A stretch of DNA of 64,000 nt from Akkermansiaceae bacterium (GCA_019634595.1 JAHCBC010000002.1:806001-870000); one strand, 5' to 3'; positions 34,637 through 43,918 are shown, counted from the stretch's first letter. The notes: generated by a model not told the origin, from the letters alone. A program made the numbers and translations.

Positions 34637-36064
34637 ATGAGACTATTGAAGTTCATCGCCCCGGTCTTTCTCGCAGCGCAGATGCTCTGCGCCGCGGAAA
34701 AGCCGAACATCCTGTTCATATTCACCGATGACCTCGGTGCCGCCGATCTGGCGTGCACGGGGTCCGATCTCTACCGGACACCAAACCTCGACAAGCTCGC
34801 GGCGCAGGGTGTGACCTTCACCCGTGGCTACTCCTCCGCACACGTCTGCTCCCCCACGAGGGCAGCCCTGCAGAGCGGAAAGACGCCCGCTCGCCTGCAC
34901 ATGACCGACTTCCTCCGTGGTCACCAGAAGCCGTATGCGAAGCTGTTGGTGCCGGACTGGACCATGGGTCTGCCCACCACGGAGAACAGCTTCGCCAAGG
35001 TGGTGAGGCCCCAGGGCTATGTGTCCGCCTGGTTCGGGAAATGGCATGCCGGTGAGGGAGCGCAGCAGCATGGCTATGACGCGGGCAACCAGAGCTGGAA
35101 GGAGAACACGAAGGACGAGCCGACAGATCCCAAGGGTGTCTTCACTCTCAACAAGGAAGCGATGGACTTCATCGAGAAAAACCCGGGCAAGCCGTTCTTC
35201 ATCGGCATGTCGCACTACTCGCCGCACGGCCCGGTGCGTTTCGACCCGGCGGTGCGTGACGAATACCAGAAGATCGTTGATGCGAAGCCGGACCTCAAAC
35301 AGAAGAACGCGGGCTACGCGGCGATGATCGAGGCGCTGGACGCCAGCATCGGCCAGATGCTCGACTTCCTCGACGAGAAGGACTTGGCGAAGAACACCAT
35401 CGTCATCTTCACCTCGGACAACGGCGGTGAGCTGAACTTCACGAACAACGCTCCGCTCCGCATGGGCAAGGGCAGCCTCTATGAAGGTGGCGTCCGCGTT
35501 CCGGTCATCGCCCGCTGGCCCGGGCACCTGAAGCCGGGAACGACCAATGAAACCCGGGTGAGCAGCATCGACTTCCTGCCGACCATCGCGGCCCTCGTGG
35601 GTGCGCCGGTGCCATCGGGATTGGATGGAAAGGATCTTTCCGCCGCTTTTTCGAATGGCGAAACCCTCGACCGGGGCAACCTGTATTGGCACTACCCGCA
35701 CTACCATGCGACCCGGCCATCCGGCTCGATCCTGAGCGGCGACTGGAAGCTCATCGAGTGGTTCGAGACGGGCAAGACGGAGCTTTACAACATCGCGGCC
35801 GACCCAAGGGAGGAAAAGGATCTCGCGGTGGAAAACCCGGAGAAGGCCGCGGCGTTGCTGGCGGACCTGAAGAAGTGGCGCGAAGAGGTGGGCGCGCAGA
35901 TGATGAAGGAGAACCCGCAGTATGATCCGGCCCGCGAAACCGAAGGCCCGCCGAAAAAGGTGAACAAGAAGAAGGAGGAGGCGAAGGCCGAGAAGAAGAA
36001 GCCCGGCAACCCCGACAACCAGAAAAAGGAGAAGAAGCCGAAGGCGGAGAAAGCTCCGAAATAA
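34637..36064 (+). CDS. Exported sulfatase with lysine-rich C-terminal tail
   Basis: This 475-residue sulfatase hydrolyses sulfate esters, probably on a polysaccharide. A signal peptide covers about residues 1-19. Metal-binding DD is in FTDDLG (30-31). Cys71 in CSPTR is the formylglycine precursor, and IGKWHAG-like (FGKWHAG) and FTSDNGGE are conserved. The last 45 residues are nearly all Lys, Glu, Ala and Pro. The active-site Cys needs formylglycine-generating enzyme from elsewhere in the genome. It begins 234 bases after tRNA-Ala. Confidence 0.93.
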   Translation: MRLLKFIAPVFLAAQMLCAAEKPNILFIFTDDLGAADLACTGSDLYRTPNLDKLAAQGVTFTRGYSSAHVCSPTRAALQSGKTPARLHMTDFLRGHQKPYAKLLVPDWTMGLPTTENSFAKVVRPQGYVSAWFGKWHAGEGAQQHGYDAGNQSWKENTKDEPTDPKGVFTLNKEAMDFIEKNPGKPFFIGMSHYSPHGPVRFDPAVRDEYQKIVDAKPDLKQKNAGYAAMIEALDASIGQMLDFLDEKDLAKNTIVIFTSDNGGELNFTNNAPLRMGKGSLYEGGVRVPVIARWPGHLKPGTTNETRVSSIDFLPTIAALVGAPVPSGLDGKDLSAAFSNGETLDRGNLYWHYPHYHATRPSGSILSGDWKLIEWFETGKTELYNIAADPREEKDLAVENPEKAAALLADLKKWREEVGAQMMKENPQYDPARETEGPPKKVNKKKEEAKAEKKKPGNPDNQKKEKKPKAEKAPK

Positions 36065-36070
36065 GCCGGT

Positions 36071-36270
36071 GTGCGGAAGTTCCTCTGCGCGATGTTGCTC
36101 GTCCCCGCCGTGACGGTGCTGTGGGCTTACGAGCGGCCCGGAAGAACGCGGAACTGTCGGCGGAGGTGCGCGAAAGGAAAGCCATCACCGCGGAGCGCGT
36201 CCGCCTCGTAGGTGATCTACATCACACGCTGGAGCAGATCCTGACAGCCATCCACCTGCAGCTCCCCCAG
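36071..36270 (+). pseudogene. Remnant of a histidine kinase
   Basis: Right after the sulfatase stop codon, one frame encodes a membrane-helix-like stretch (VRKFLCAMLLVPAVTVLWAY). A second frame then encodes RKNAELSAEVRERKAITAER and VRLVGDLHHTLEQILTAI. The latter is a degenerate NarL-partner (HisKA_3) phosphorylation box. A frameshift near 36120 and the sudden end before the next gene's 3' end suggest a broken kinase. It has no ATPase part. Confidence is limited by the short length. Confidence 0.45.
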
Positions 36271-36336
36271 CATCCGCGCCTCCGGCAATCCGGAAGCGGC
36301 GGGGCGGGATCCCTCGATCAGGTGATGAAAGTGGAA

Positions 36337-37761
36337 TCAAGGTTCCGGCTCGCGCTGCGTCCGGCGCTTCGGCCTTTCCTTGCCGGACTCATCCGGATCC
36401 GCGGTGGATGGGATCTTGTAGCCGGTATCGAGCTTCTGCTTTTCCAGCCCGGCCTCCAGTTCCTTGCGGAGGCCGGCTTTGGCGGGATTGTTGTAGTGGT
36501 TGGTGGTCTCGTAGGGATCTTCCCCCAGGTCGAAGAGTTCGTTCCACTGCGGGTTTTCCGGGTAGGTGATGATTTTTCCCTTGGTGGAGCGCAGGCCCAG
36601 GATGGTGGGATTGCGGAAGTTCCGTTCGTAGAAGTATTCGTAGAGGAAGGATTCACGCCAATCTGCCGGTGGGCTTTCCTCCAGCAATGGACGGAGGCTG
36701 CGGCCCTGGAAGGACTCGGGCAATTTGATGCCGGCGAGGTCCACGATGGTGGGCGCGAGGTCGATGTTGAGGACATCGGGCGTGATCTCCTTGCCCGTGA
36801 TCTTGTGGAACGGGGAGCGGATCAGCAGCGGTACGCGCAGGGATTCCTCATAGGCGGAGCGTTTGTCACCCAGCCCGTGTTCGCCGAGGTAGTAGCCGTT
36901 GTCACTGGTGAAGATGACGATGGTGTTCTTGTCGAGACCGAGCGCGTCCAGCTCATCCAGGATGCGGCCAAAGCTGCGGTCCGCGCTGGTGAGGGTGCGG
37001 AAGTAGTCCAGCATCTTCGGATTCCCGGGTGCGGTGTTGCGCGGCTCGTTGACACCCTCCGGGCGGAAAGGCGCGGGTGACTTCAGATTGGGGACAGGGT
37101 TCGCTTTCTCCCCGTCGTATTCCTCCTTGAAGTCCGCATGGGGTTCACGCGGGCCGTGCACGGACTTGAAGCCCACGGTCAGCAGGAACGGGCGGTTCTT
37201 GTTCTCCCGGAGGAAACCGATGGCGTGGTCCGCGGAAGCGTCATCGATCCATTTCGGCTCGATCACCTTCTTCACCTCACCGTCCTTGCGGATGGTCACG
37301 GGGCAATCGAAGAATTTCCCCTGGCCCTGGAAGCTGGCGGAGAAGTCGAAGCCGGGCCGCTCCGGTTGCGTTCCCATGTGCCACTTGCCGATGTAGCCGG
37401 TGTGGTAGCCGTTCGCCTTCAGGACGGAGGCATAGGTGATGCTGTCGGCGGGGAGCGGCGTGTGGTTGTTGGAGACGCCGTGGGTGTGGGCATACTGTCC
37501 CGTCAGCAGACTGGCCCTGCCGGGGGAGCAGAGAGACGTGGTGACGAAGGAGTTCCGGAAGATGGCTCCCTGTGACTTCAGGCGGTCGAGCACCGGTGTC
37601 TTCAGCCACGGGAAGCGGGCCTTGTCGCCCTGTTCCTTCTGCACGGCGGAGATGGCATCCCACCGCTGGTCATCCGTGAGGACGAACAGGAAGTTCGGCT
37701 TCACGGTTTCCGCGAACGCGGACAGCGAGGAGGCGATGAGGAGAAAAAGAGGGAATTTCAT
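36337..37761 (-). CDS. Exported sulfatase
   Basis: This 474-residue sulfatase carries a signal peptide (MKFPLFLLIASSLSAFA), metal residues in LTDDQR (30-32), the formylglycine site Cys78 in CSPGR, and YIGKWHMG and FTSDNGYYLGEHG. The pattern TDDQRWDAI and GYYLGEHGLGDK is close to the group of iduronate-2-sulfatase or choline-sulfatase-like enzymes from marine bacteria, but the substrate is not settled. It is followed on the minus strand by nothing else; the next upstream gene is another sulfatase, 8 bases away. Confidence 0.92.
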   Translation of the reverse strand: MKFPLFLLIASSLSAFAETVKPNFLFVLTDDQRWDAISAVQKEQGDKARFPWLKTPVLDRLKSQGAIFRNSFVTTSLCSPGRASLLTGQYAHTHGVSNNHTPLPADSITYASVLKANGYHTGYIGKWHMGTQPERPGFDFSASFQGQGKFFDCPVTIRKDGEVKKVIEPKWIDDASADHAIGFLRENKNRPFLLTVGFKSVHGPREPHADFKEEYDGEKANPVPNLKSPAPFRPEGVNEPRNTAPGNPKMLDYFRTLTSADRSFGRILDELDALGLDKNTIVIFTSDNGYYLGEHGLGDKRSAYEESLRVPLLIRSPFHKITGKEITPDVLNIDLAPTIVDLAGIKLPESFQGRSLRPLLEESPPADWRESFLYEYFYERNFRNPTILGLRSTKGKIITYPENPQWNELFDLGEDPYETTNHYNNPAKAGLRKELEAGLEKQKLDTGYKIPSTADPDESGKERPKRRTQREPEP

Positions 37762-37769
37762 CGGAAGTG

Positions 37770-39839
37770 CTATTGCTTGCCGAGGTTGAGACGCACTCCG
37801 CCGATGCTGCCCTTGAATGGAGTGACGGTTTCGTAAGGGCCGACGAGGGCTCCGCTGTCGGTCCCCACGCTCAGGCCATCCCGCGGGTTGCTGCGGATCA
37901 GTCCGCTGAACTCCGCCGTCGCTTCCTTGCCCCCTGCGGAAAGGGTGACCTTGCCATCGGCGGCGAGCGTCGCTTTTGCCTCGACCCCTTTGCCGAACGG
38001 ACCGGGGATCTGCGCGGTGGCGGTTTGGCCCGCGCTGCGGATGAAGAACACCAGCTTCCCTCCTTGGAGGGAAAGCGAGATGCCGTGGAGCGTTCCTCCT
38101 TGGGCAAAGATGATGCCCTCTTGTCCGTCCTCCGCATCAAAGGTGGCGGTCAGGGTGATCGCGCGTTGGGCCAGGTCCGGAGCCTCGTTGCCCTCCAGTT
38201 GGTCCCCCGCCTTCAGGTCGAAGTTCCGCTTGTTGCTTCCCTTCCGGCCTTGGCTGGCCGGACCGCGCCAGGCACCCAGCGGCAGGACGTTCGCCCGTGC
38301 CGCCCAGACATCCCATTTTGCGGACAGATCTTTCACCACCTCCGGTTTCGATGAAGCGAGGTCGTTCTGCTCGCTGCGGTCCTCGGCGAGGTCATAGAGC
38401 CGCCATGGCTGATTCTCCAGCGCGACGAGCTTCAGGTCCCCTTCGCGGATGGCGCGGTTCCCTTCGTGTTCCCAGAAGAGCGGCTGAGTGCGGGCCAGCT
38501 TTTCACCCTTGAAAGCGGGGAGCAGGCTCACGCCTTCCTTCGGGGTGATCCTGTTGCCCTTGAACTCCGCCGGATACTCCGCTCCGCCGATGTCGATGGC
38601 GGTGGCCAGGATGTCGATGAGGTGGCCGGGCTGGCTTTCCAGCGCGCCTTTCCGTTGGTCCTTGATGACGGCGGGCCAGTGGGCGATGAGCGGGGTCGAG
38701 ATGCCGCCCTCATCCGTGTAGTGTTTGTACCGGACGAACGGGGTGTTGTTCAGCGTGGCCCATGTCTGGCCGATGAAAACGTCCGATTCCGCATCGCCGA
38801 GGTTCTTGCCATTGGCGCGTCCACGGAGGCCCGCCTCCGCGTTTCCGCCGTTGTCACTGAGGAAGAGGATCAGCGTGTTGTCGAGCTGGCCGCGCTCGCG
38901 CAGGCCGTCCACCAGGATACCCACTCCCTTGTCCATGCGTTCCAGCACGGCGGCATAGATGGCCATCAGGTGGTCGTAGTGATCCTTGTCCGCGGCGGAG
39001 AGGCTGTCCCAGGCGGGCACTTCCTCCGGGCGGGGAGAGAGAGGCCATTTCGGATCGATGAGGCCTTCGGAAATCTGCCGCTTGTAGCGTTCCTCGCGGA
39101 GCTTGTCCCAGCCCACCTTGAACTTGCCGCGCCAGCGGGCGATGTCCTCCGCAGGAGCCTGCAACGGGAAGTGCGGCGCGTTGAAGGCATTGTAGAGGAA
39201 GAACGGTTTCTTCTCCGCGAGCGCTTCGTCGATGAACTTCAGGCCGAAGGTCGGCCACAGGTCGCTGGCGTACCAGTCCTTTGGCAACGGGTCACCGTCG
39301 CGGCCCACATCCTTGCCGTTGTAGAAGATTTTCGTGTTCCTGGAATCGGGGAAAAAGAAGCCACCCGCAGCGGCGGAGAGCGTGCGGTGGAATCCGCGCT
39401 CCTCCGGCTTCACGCCGTGGTTCTGGCCCACGTGCCATTTTCCCGTCATGGCGGTGAAGTAGCCTGCCTGGCCCAGCACCTCCGGGATGGTGACGCAGGT
39501 GTTGTTCAGCCGGCCGGAGTAGCCGGGACGGACGTTGCCATTCTCATCCCGCCGTTCATCCGTCATGTGGCCGACCCCCGCCTGGTGGGCATAGAGGCCG
39601 GTCAGCAGGGAGGCGCGCGTCGGGCAGCAGCGGGCACCGTTGTAGAACTGGGTGAAGCGCAGGCCGTTCTTTGCGAGCGCGTCCAGGTTCGGAGTCTTCA
39701 GCTCGCTGCCGTAGGAACCGAGGTCCGACCAGCCCATGTCATCCACCAGGAAGACGACGATATTGGGCTTCGGTGGTTCCGCCGCATGGAGCGGCAGGGC
39801 GAGCGCGGAAAGGAGCAGGAAAAGGCGTGTGGGTCTCAT
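37770..39839 (-). CDS. Exported arylsulfatase with C-terminal lectin-like domain
   Basis: This 689-residue sulfatase has a signal peptide (MRPTRLFLLLSALALPLHA), DD in LVDDMGW (33-34), the formylglycine site Cys71 in CCPTR, GKWHVG and LSDNGGNAE. The catalytic part ends near residue 510. The remaining part (about 530-689) is beta-rich (ITLTATFDAEDGQEGIIFAQ) and resembles a concanavalin-like lectin fold. CCPTR is the arylsulfatase-type site. The longer reading starts further upstream inside the preceding gene and is rejected. Confidence 0.92.
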   Translation of the reverse strand: MRPTRLFLLLSALALPLHAAEPPKPNIVVFLVDDMGWSDLGSYGSELKTPNLDALAKNGLRFTQFYNGARCCPTRASLLTGLYAHQAGVGHMTDERRDENGNVRPGYSGRLNNTCVTIPEVLGQAGYFTAMTGKWHVGQNHGVKPEERGFHRTLSAAAGGFFFPDSRNTKIFYNGKDVGRDGDPLPKDWYASDLWPTFGLKFIDEALAEKKPFFLYNAFNAPHFPLQAPAEDIARWRGKFKVGWDKLREERYKRQISEGLIDPKWPLSPRPEEVPAWDSLSAADKDHYDHLMAIYAAVLERMDKGVGILVDGLRERGQLDNTLILFLSDNGGNAEAGLRGRANGKNLGDAESDVFIGQTWATLNNTPFVRYKHYTDEGGISTPLIAHWPAVIKDQRKGALESQPGHLIDILATAIDIGGAEYPAEFKGNRITPKEGVSLLPAFKGEKLARTQPLFWEHEGNRAIREGDLKLVALENQPWRLYDLAEDRSEQNDLASSKPEVVKDLSAKWDVWAARANVLPLGAWRGPASQGRKGSNKRNFDLKAGDQLEGNEAPDLAQRAITLTATFDAEDGQEGIIFAQGGTLHGISLSLQGGKLVFFIRSAGQTATAQIPGPFGKGVEAKATLAADGKVTLSAGGKEATAEFSGLIRSNPRDGLSVGTDSGALVGPYETVTPFKGSIGGVRLNLGKQ

Positions 39840-39855
39840 CTGGGGAAAGGGGAAA

Positions 39856-41316
39856 TCATTCATCATCCGCCGCGGCCTTCTTTTTCTTTTTGCCCTTCTT
39901 ACCGGCTTTCGCGGGTTCGGACGGATCGTTCTTGGTGGGGAACTTCGCACCGACGTCCTTCCGCCAGCCGTTGAGCTTGGCCAGCAGGGAGGCTGCCTTC
40001 TCCGGTTGCGCGGAGGCGAGGTTGTTCTTCTCACTGAGATCGGCGGAGAGATCGTAAAGCTCCAGCGACCGGTCCTCCAGATTCTCGACGAGCTTCAGAC
40101 TTCCCTCCCGGATGACGCTCACCGGCTTCGTCCGCCAGGTGTCGTTGCCGGAACCGAGGTAGCCGGGGAAGTGCCAGAAAAGGGCGTCACGCTTCAGCGC
40201 GGAGGATGGGTCTTTCAGCGCTGGCACATAGCTCACCCCGTCGAGCGGCTGGTTTTCCGGGGCCGGGGCACCGGAGAGTTCGAGCAGCGACGGATGGAGA
40301 TCGACCGAGATGATGGGCGTCTCCGAAACGGAACCCGCGGGGATGACGCCCTTCCAGCGGAAGACGTAGGGAACGCGGATGCCCCCTTCATGGAGGGTGC
40401 CTTTCCCGCCGCGCAGCGGGGCGTTGTCCGTGGTGTCCTTTGCCTGGATGCCTTCGCGCTGGTAGCCGCCCACACCGCCGTTGTCGCTGGTGAAGACGAT
40501 GAGCGTGTTTTCCGACAGACCCAGCTCGTCCAGCTTCGCCGTCACCCGGCCCACGCTTTCATCCACGCTGGCGATCATCGCCGCATAGACGGGATCCTTG
40601 TGCCCGCCGCTCGCATCCTTGTCCTTGAACTTGGCCACCAGCTCCGGCTTCGCCTGGAGAGGACTATGGACACCGTAGTGCGGCAGGTAGAGGAAGAACG
40701 GCCCGTCCTTGTGCCGCTCGATGAAATCCACTGCCTTGTCCGTCAGGAAATCCGCGAGGTAGGTGCCCTCCGGGTATTCCGTCGCGGGCGAGGTCTTGAA
40801 GTCATAGTGCCGCCCGGAGGAGACGATCGCCTCGTCAAAGCCCCGTTTCGATGGATGGCCGTCGCCGGAATCGCCGAGGTGCCATTTGCCGAACAAAGCC
40901 GTCGCATAGCCCGCTTTCTTCAGCGACTGAGCGATGGTGGTTTTCTCCGGCGGCAGGGCAGCGACGTTGTCCACCGGCCGCAGCGGACGGCTCTGCCAGT
41001 TGAAGCGGTCGATGTTGCCCACGGTGTAGACACCGGTGCGCGGGCCATATTGTCCGGAAAGGAGAGCCGCGCGGGTGGGCTGGCAGTTCGGCCCGGCGGT
41101 GTAGCCGCTGGTGAACCTCACCCCTTCCTTCGCCAGCCGGTCGATGTTCGGGGTTTCATAGTACTTGCTGCCGTAGGCGGAGACATCCGTGTAGCCGAGG
41201 TCATCGGCGAGGATGAACACGATGTTGGGCTTCTTCGCTTCGGCGAAAGCGCCGTTGCCCAGCAGGGCGAGAAGCGCGGGCACGAGGGAAACACGGCGGA
41301 TCAAGGAGTTTGTCAT
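39856..41316 (-). CDS. Exported sulfatase with lysine-rich C-terminal tail
   Basis: This 486-residue sulfatase begins MTNSLIRRVSLVPALLALLG, with a signal peptide. DD is in LADDLGY (38-39), the formylglycine site is Cys78 in CQPTR, and FGKWHLG and FTSDNGGVGG are conserved. The end is a Lys-rich tail (KKGKKKKK), like the sulfatase at 34637. It heads a minus-strand unit of three sulfatases. The promoter must lie in the region 41317-41640. Confidence 0.93.
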   Translation of the reverse strand: MTNSLIRRVSLVPALLALLGNGAFAEAKKPNIVFILADDLGYTDVSAYGSKYYETPNIDRLAKEGVRFTSGYTAGPNCQPTRAALLSGQYGPRTGVYTVGNIDRFNWQSRPLRPVDNVAALPPEKTTIAQSLKKAGYATALFGKWHLGDSGDGHPSKRGFDEAIVSSGRHYDFKTSPATEYPEGTYLADFLTDKAVDFIERHKDGPFFLYLPHYGVHSPLQAKPELVAKFKDKDASGGHKDPVYAAMIASVDESVGRVTAKLDELGLSENTLIVFTSDNGGVGGYQREGIQAKDTTDNAPLRGGKGTLHEGGIRVPYVFRWKGVIPAGSVSETPIISVDLHPSLLELSGAPAPENQPLDGVSYVPALKDPSSALKRDALFWHFPGYLGSGNDTWRTKPVSVIREGSLKLVENLEDRSLELYDLSADLSEKNNLASAQPEKAASLLAKLNGWRKDVGAKFPTKNDPSEPAKAGKKGKKKKKAAADDE

Positions 41317-41650
41317 CGGTAGCGGTCGGGAAATCGTGGACAATGGAACCTCGCCGGACGGCGGAAGTTTCGTGACATCTGCCGTCACTGGTGCGGATTG
41401 GGGAATCAGGGATGAATTCATGGAGAATCGGTCGGGTGCCGGTTCATCCAGAAGTCTGGTCTTCCACCGAGTGTCGCATGGCGGGGAAAAGGTTCCCGCC
41501 GGTAATGGGGTCCGGAGTGTTCCGTTGACCGGGGCGCACACGACCATCGCGGTCTTGCGCCCTCCGCGGGGCAGTTTGGAGGCCAGAACCGCAGGGGTCA
41601 AATCAAATCATACTAAATTAAGCATATTAGTATGATTAAGTCTCCGGCGC
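41317..41650. other. Intergenic region with inverted repeat between queC and a sulfatase gene
   Basis: This 334-base region lies between two minus-strand genes and should hold the promoter of the sulfatase unit. No gene is supportable in it. Its main visible structure is the long AT-rich inverted repeat at 41606-41637, listed separately. A weaker pair, GTGAC (41372-41376) and GTCAC (41384-41388), is also present. Confidence 0.6.
41606..41637. promoter_or_regulatory. AT-rich inverted repeat downstream of queC
   Basis: AATCATACTAA (41606-41616) and TTAGTATGATT (41627-41637) pair perfectly over 11 bases around a 10-base spacer. It starts 13 bases past the queC stop codon. On the minus strand it is followed by TTGATTTG, a poor U-tract, so it could be a weak terminator. 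It could equally be an operator for the sulfatase unit. It contrasts sharply with the GC-rich surroundings. Confidence 0.5.
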
Positions 41651-42337
41651 TCAGCTTTCCGGTCTGGCCGGAAGGGGCGGCGTGCTTTCGTAGATCGTCG
41701 GATCAGGGATTTCCGCCAGCAGGAACGCTTCACGGCGTTCCACGCAGGTCCCGCATACACCGCAGTGGATCTCCCGCCCCTTGTAGCACGACCACGTTTC
41801 CGCGAAGTCGATCCCCATATCCCGCCCGATCCGTGCGATGCCTGTTTTGTCCGTATCGATGAACGGCCGCAGGAGTTCCGTCCGGGCATACGTGCCTTCC
41901 TGGATGGCGGTGGCCATCCCTTGCATGAAACTTTCCCGGCAGTCCGGGTAGATGGCGTGGTCCCCGGAATGCGCCGCGATGACCAGCCCGTCCGCCCCGA
42001 CGCTTTCCGCATACCCCGCCGCGATGGCCAGCATGATCCCGTTGCGGAACGGGACCACGGTCTTCTTCATGTTCTCCTCCGCGTAGTGTCCCTCCGGGAT
42101 CTCGCCTCCGGACTGCAGCAGGTCGGACGTGAACAACTCGTCCATGAAACCCAGCGGCACCACATGGTGGGGCACGCCGCTCCGGTCAGCATGGAGTTTC
42201 GCGAAGGGGATCTCCCGGTGGTTGTGCTTCGAGCCGTAGTCGAACGAAAGGCAGCCGATCACCTCATGGTGGGCCAGCGCGTGGTGGAACGCCGTCACCG
42301 AGTCCATCCCCCCGCTCAACAGCACGCACACTTTCAT
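41651..42337 (-). CDS. queC: 7-cyano-7-deazaguanine synthase
   Basis: QueC makes preQ0 from 7-carboxy-7-deazaguanine with ammonia and ATP, on the path to queuosine. The 228-residue product has the P-loop LSGGMDSV near residues 7-14, FDYGSKH, PFRNG, and the zinc site Cys pattern SCYKG then CGVCGTC near 187-200. Its ATG overlaps the queF stop codon (ATGA). The other preQ0 genes (queD, queE) are not in the window. Confidence 0.95.
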   Translation of the reverse strand: MKVCVLLSGGMDSVTAFHHALAHHEVIGCLSFDYGSKHNHREIPFAKLHADRSGVPHHVVPLGFMDELFTSDLLQSGGEIPEGHYAEENMKKTVVPFRNGIMLAIAAGYAESVGADGLVIAAHSGDHAIYPDCRESFMQGMATAIQEGTYARTELLRPFIDTDKTGIARIGRDMGIDFAETWSCYKGREIHCGVCGTCVERREAFLLAEIPDPTIYESTPPLPARPES

Positions 42338-42756
42338 CGTTCCGCCGTGTCAGGGTAGGTGGCTTCCGCCGTGAGCTGGATGCCGCCGCGCGGCGCGAAT
42401 TCGCCGCGGACGATCAGTTGCGCGGGGTTCATCACCTTCACCAGGTCATCGAGAATCCGGTTCACGATCTCCTCGTTGAAGGAGGGCTGGTTGCGGAAGG
42501 AGGCCAGGTAGAACTTCAGGCTCTTCGTCTCCACGCAGGTCTGGGCCGGCACGTAGCGGATCAGGATCTTCGCGCTGTCCGGCTGCCCGGTCACAGGGCA
42601 GAGGGAGGAGAACTCCGGGCAGTTCAGCGTGATCCAGTAGTTCCGCCCCGGACGATGGTTCGGGAATACCTCCAGCACCGCCTCATCGGGGGACTGGGGT
42701 AGCCTCACGGATTTTCCCAACAGGGAAAGGTCATCGAGATCCTTGCGTTCTGCCAT
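42334..42756 (-). CDS. queF: NADPH-dependent preQ0 reductase
   Basis: QueF reduces the nitrile of preQ0 to preQ1. The 140-residue product is the short unimodular type. It shows Cys53 and Asp60 in SSLCPVTGQPD, and AQTCVETKSLKFYL with the ESLK-like motif (here ETKSLK). The start MAERKDLDD is chosen over a long unsupported upstream reading. It overlaps queC by 4 bases. No preQ1 riboswitch was recognised upstream. Confidence 0.94.
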   Translation of the reverse strand: MAERKDLDDLSLLGKSVRLPQSPDEAVLEVFPNHRPGRNYWITLNCPEFSSLCPVTGQPDSAKILIRYVPAQTCVETKSLKFYLASFRNQPSFNEEIVNRILDDLVKVMNPAQLIVRGEFAPRGGIQLTAEATYPDTAER

Positions 42757-42845
42757 GCCCGGATTTTGTGGGATCAGGATACCCGGGTCCACCGAATAAT
42801 GGCCCCGGATGGAAGAGAGCGCGGGACGGGTTTCCGGGCCGGTGC

Positions 42846-42897
42846 TTGACAGGGCCGCGGACGATGGGGCCTTGTTGGCCCAACGAACTACAGACTC
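42846..42897 (+). promoter_or_regulatory. Candidate promoter of galE
   Basis: TTGACA (42846-42851) is a perfect -35 hexamer, but no convincing -10 lies 16-18 bases downstream. A short hairpin GGGCC-TTGTT-GGCCC (42867-42881) follows near the start codon at 42898. Confidence 0.35.
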
Positions 42898-43911
42898 ATG
42901 TCCGAAGCGATTCTTGTAACAGGTGGGGCGGGATACATTGGTTCCCATACGGTGAGGCAACTCGCAGGGCTGGGCCGCAAGGTCGTGGTGCTGGACAGCT
43001 TGGTCTATGGCCACCGGGAGGCGATCATCGATCCTTCCGTGGAATTCGTCGAAGGGGAGGTGGGTGACCGCGCCCTCCTGCAGTCCCTTTTCGAAAAGCA
43101 CCGTTTCGGTGCGGTCATCCATTTCGCTGCCTTCGCCTATGTCGGGGAGTCGGTGACCGACCCGCTGAAATACTACCGCAACAACACCGCGGAGCCGCTC
43201 ACCCTGCTGGAGGTGATGCAGGACAGCGGCTGCAAGGCCTTCGTGTTTTCCTCCACCTGCGCCACTTACGGGGTGCCTGATGCCATCCCCATCACGGAAA
43301 GCAACCGCCAGGAACCGATCAACCCCTATGGCCGCAGCAAGCTGATGGTGGAGTGGATCCTGAAGGACTGCGACACGGCGTGGGGCCTGAAAAGCGTGTG
43401 CCTGCGTTATTTCAATGCCAGCGGATCATCCGCCGACGGCCTGATCGGGGAAGATCACAATCCGGAAACCCACCTCATCCCGCGGGTGCTGATGGCCTTG
43501 ACCGGGGAGATCACGCACCTCGAGGTTTTCGGCACCGACTATGAAACACCGGACGGCACCTGCATCCGGGACTACATCCACGTGGAGGATCTGGCGGACG
43601 CCCACGGGCGAGCGGTGGACCATCTCCTGTCCGGCGGGGATTCCCTCCGGTGCAACCTGGGCACCGGCGTCGGTGTCTCCGTGAAGGAAATCATCGACGC
43701 GGCACAGGAAGTGACCGGCAAGGAAGTCCCGGTCAAATATGGACCCCGCCGTGAGGGGGATCCGCCCCGGTTGGTCGCGGACCCATCACTGGCTGCCGAA
43801 GTGCTCGGATGGACGGCCGGACACAAGGATGTCCGCGACATGCTCCGGCCCGCCTGGGCCTGGATGAGCGGACCCCGGAAAGGCAGATACGGTGACCCTG
43901 CTTCCGGTTAA
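42898..43911 (+). CDS. galE: UDP-glucose 4-epimerase
   Basis: GalE interconverts UDP-glucose and UDP-galactose. The 337-residue product has GGAGYIGSHT near residues 9-18, FAAFAYVGESV, SSTCATYG, the Tyr/Lys pair in NPYGRSK, RYFNASG, and RDYIHVEDLA. It could supply UDP-galactose to the UDP-galactopyranose mutase of the polysaccharide operon, although it is 30 kb away. It is divergent from queF and convergent to a kinase-like gene. Confidence 0.96.
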   Translation: MSEAILVTGGAGYIGSHTVRQLAGLGRKVVVLDSLVYGHREAIIDPSVEFVEGEVGDRALLQSLFEKHRFGAVIHFAAFAYVGESVTDPLKYYRNNTAEPLTLLEVMQDSGCKAFVFSSTCATYGVPDAIPITESNRQEPINPYGRSKLMVEWILKDCDTAWGLKSVCLRYFNASGSSADGLIGEDHNPETHLIPRVLMALTGEITHLEVFGTDYETPDGTCIRDYIHVEDLADAHGRAVDHLLSGGDSLRCNLGTGVGVSVKEIIDAAQEVTGKEVPVKYGPRREGDPPRLVADPSLAAEVLGWTAGHKDVRDMLRPAWAWMSGPRKGRYGDPASG

Positions 43912-43918
43912 GCTGGCT

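Noticed and set aside
36337..37080. Long plus-strand open frame running over the sulfatase gene
   Set aside because: Only its first part (to about 36270) has kinase-like sequence. The rest is the antisense of the sulfatase gene, which has all catalytic motifs and a signal peptide.
42757..42897. preQ1 riboswitch before queF
   Set aside because: No CUAGCUACAC-like core or pseudoknot tail was seen on the minus strand.
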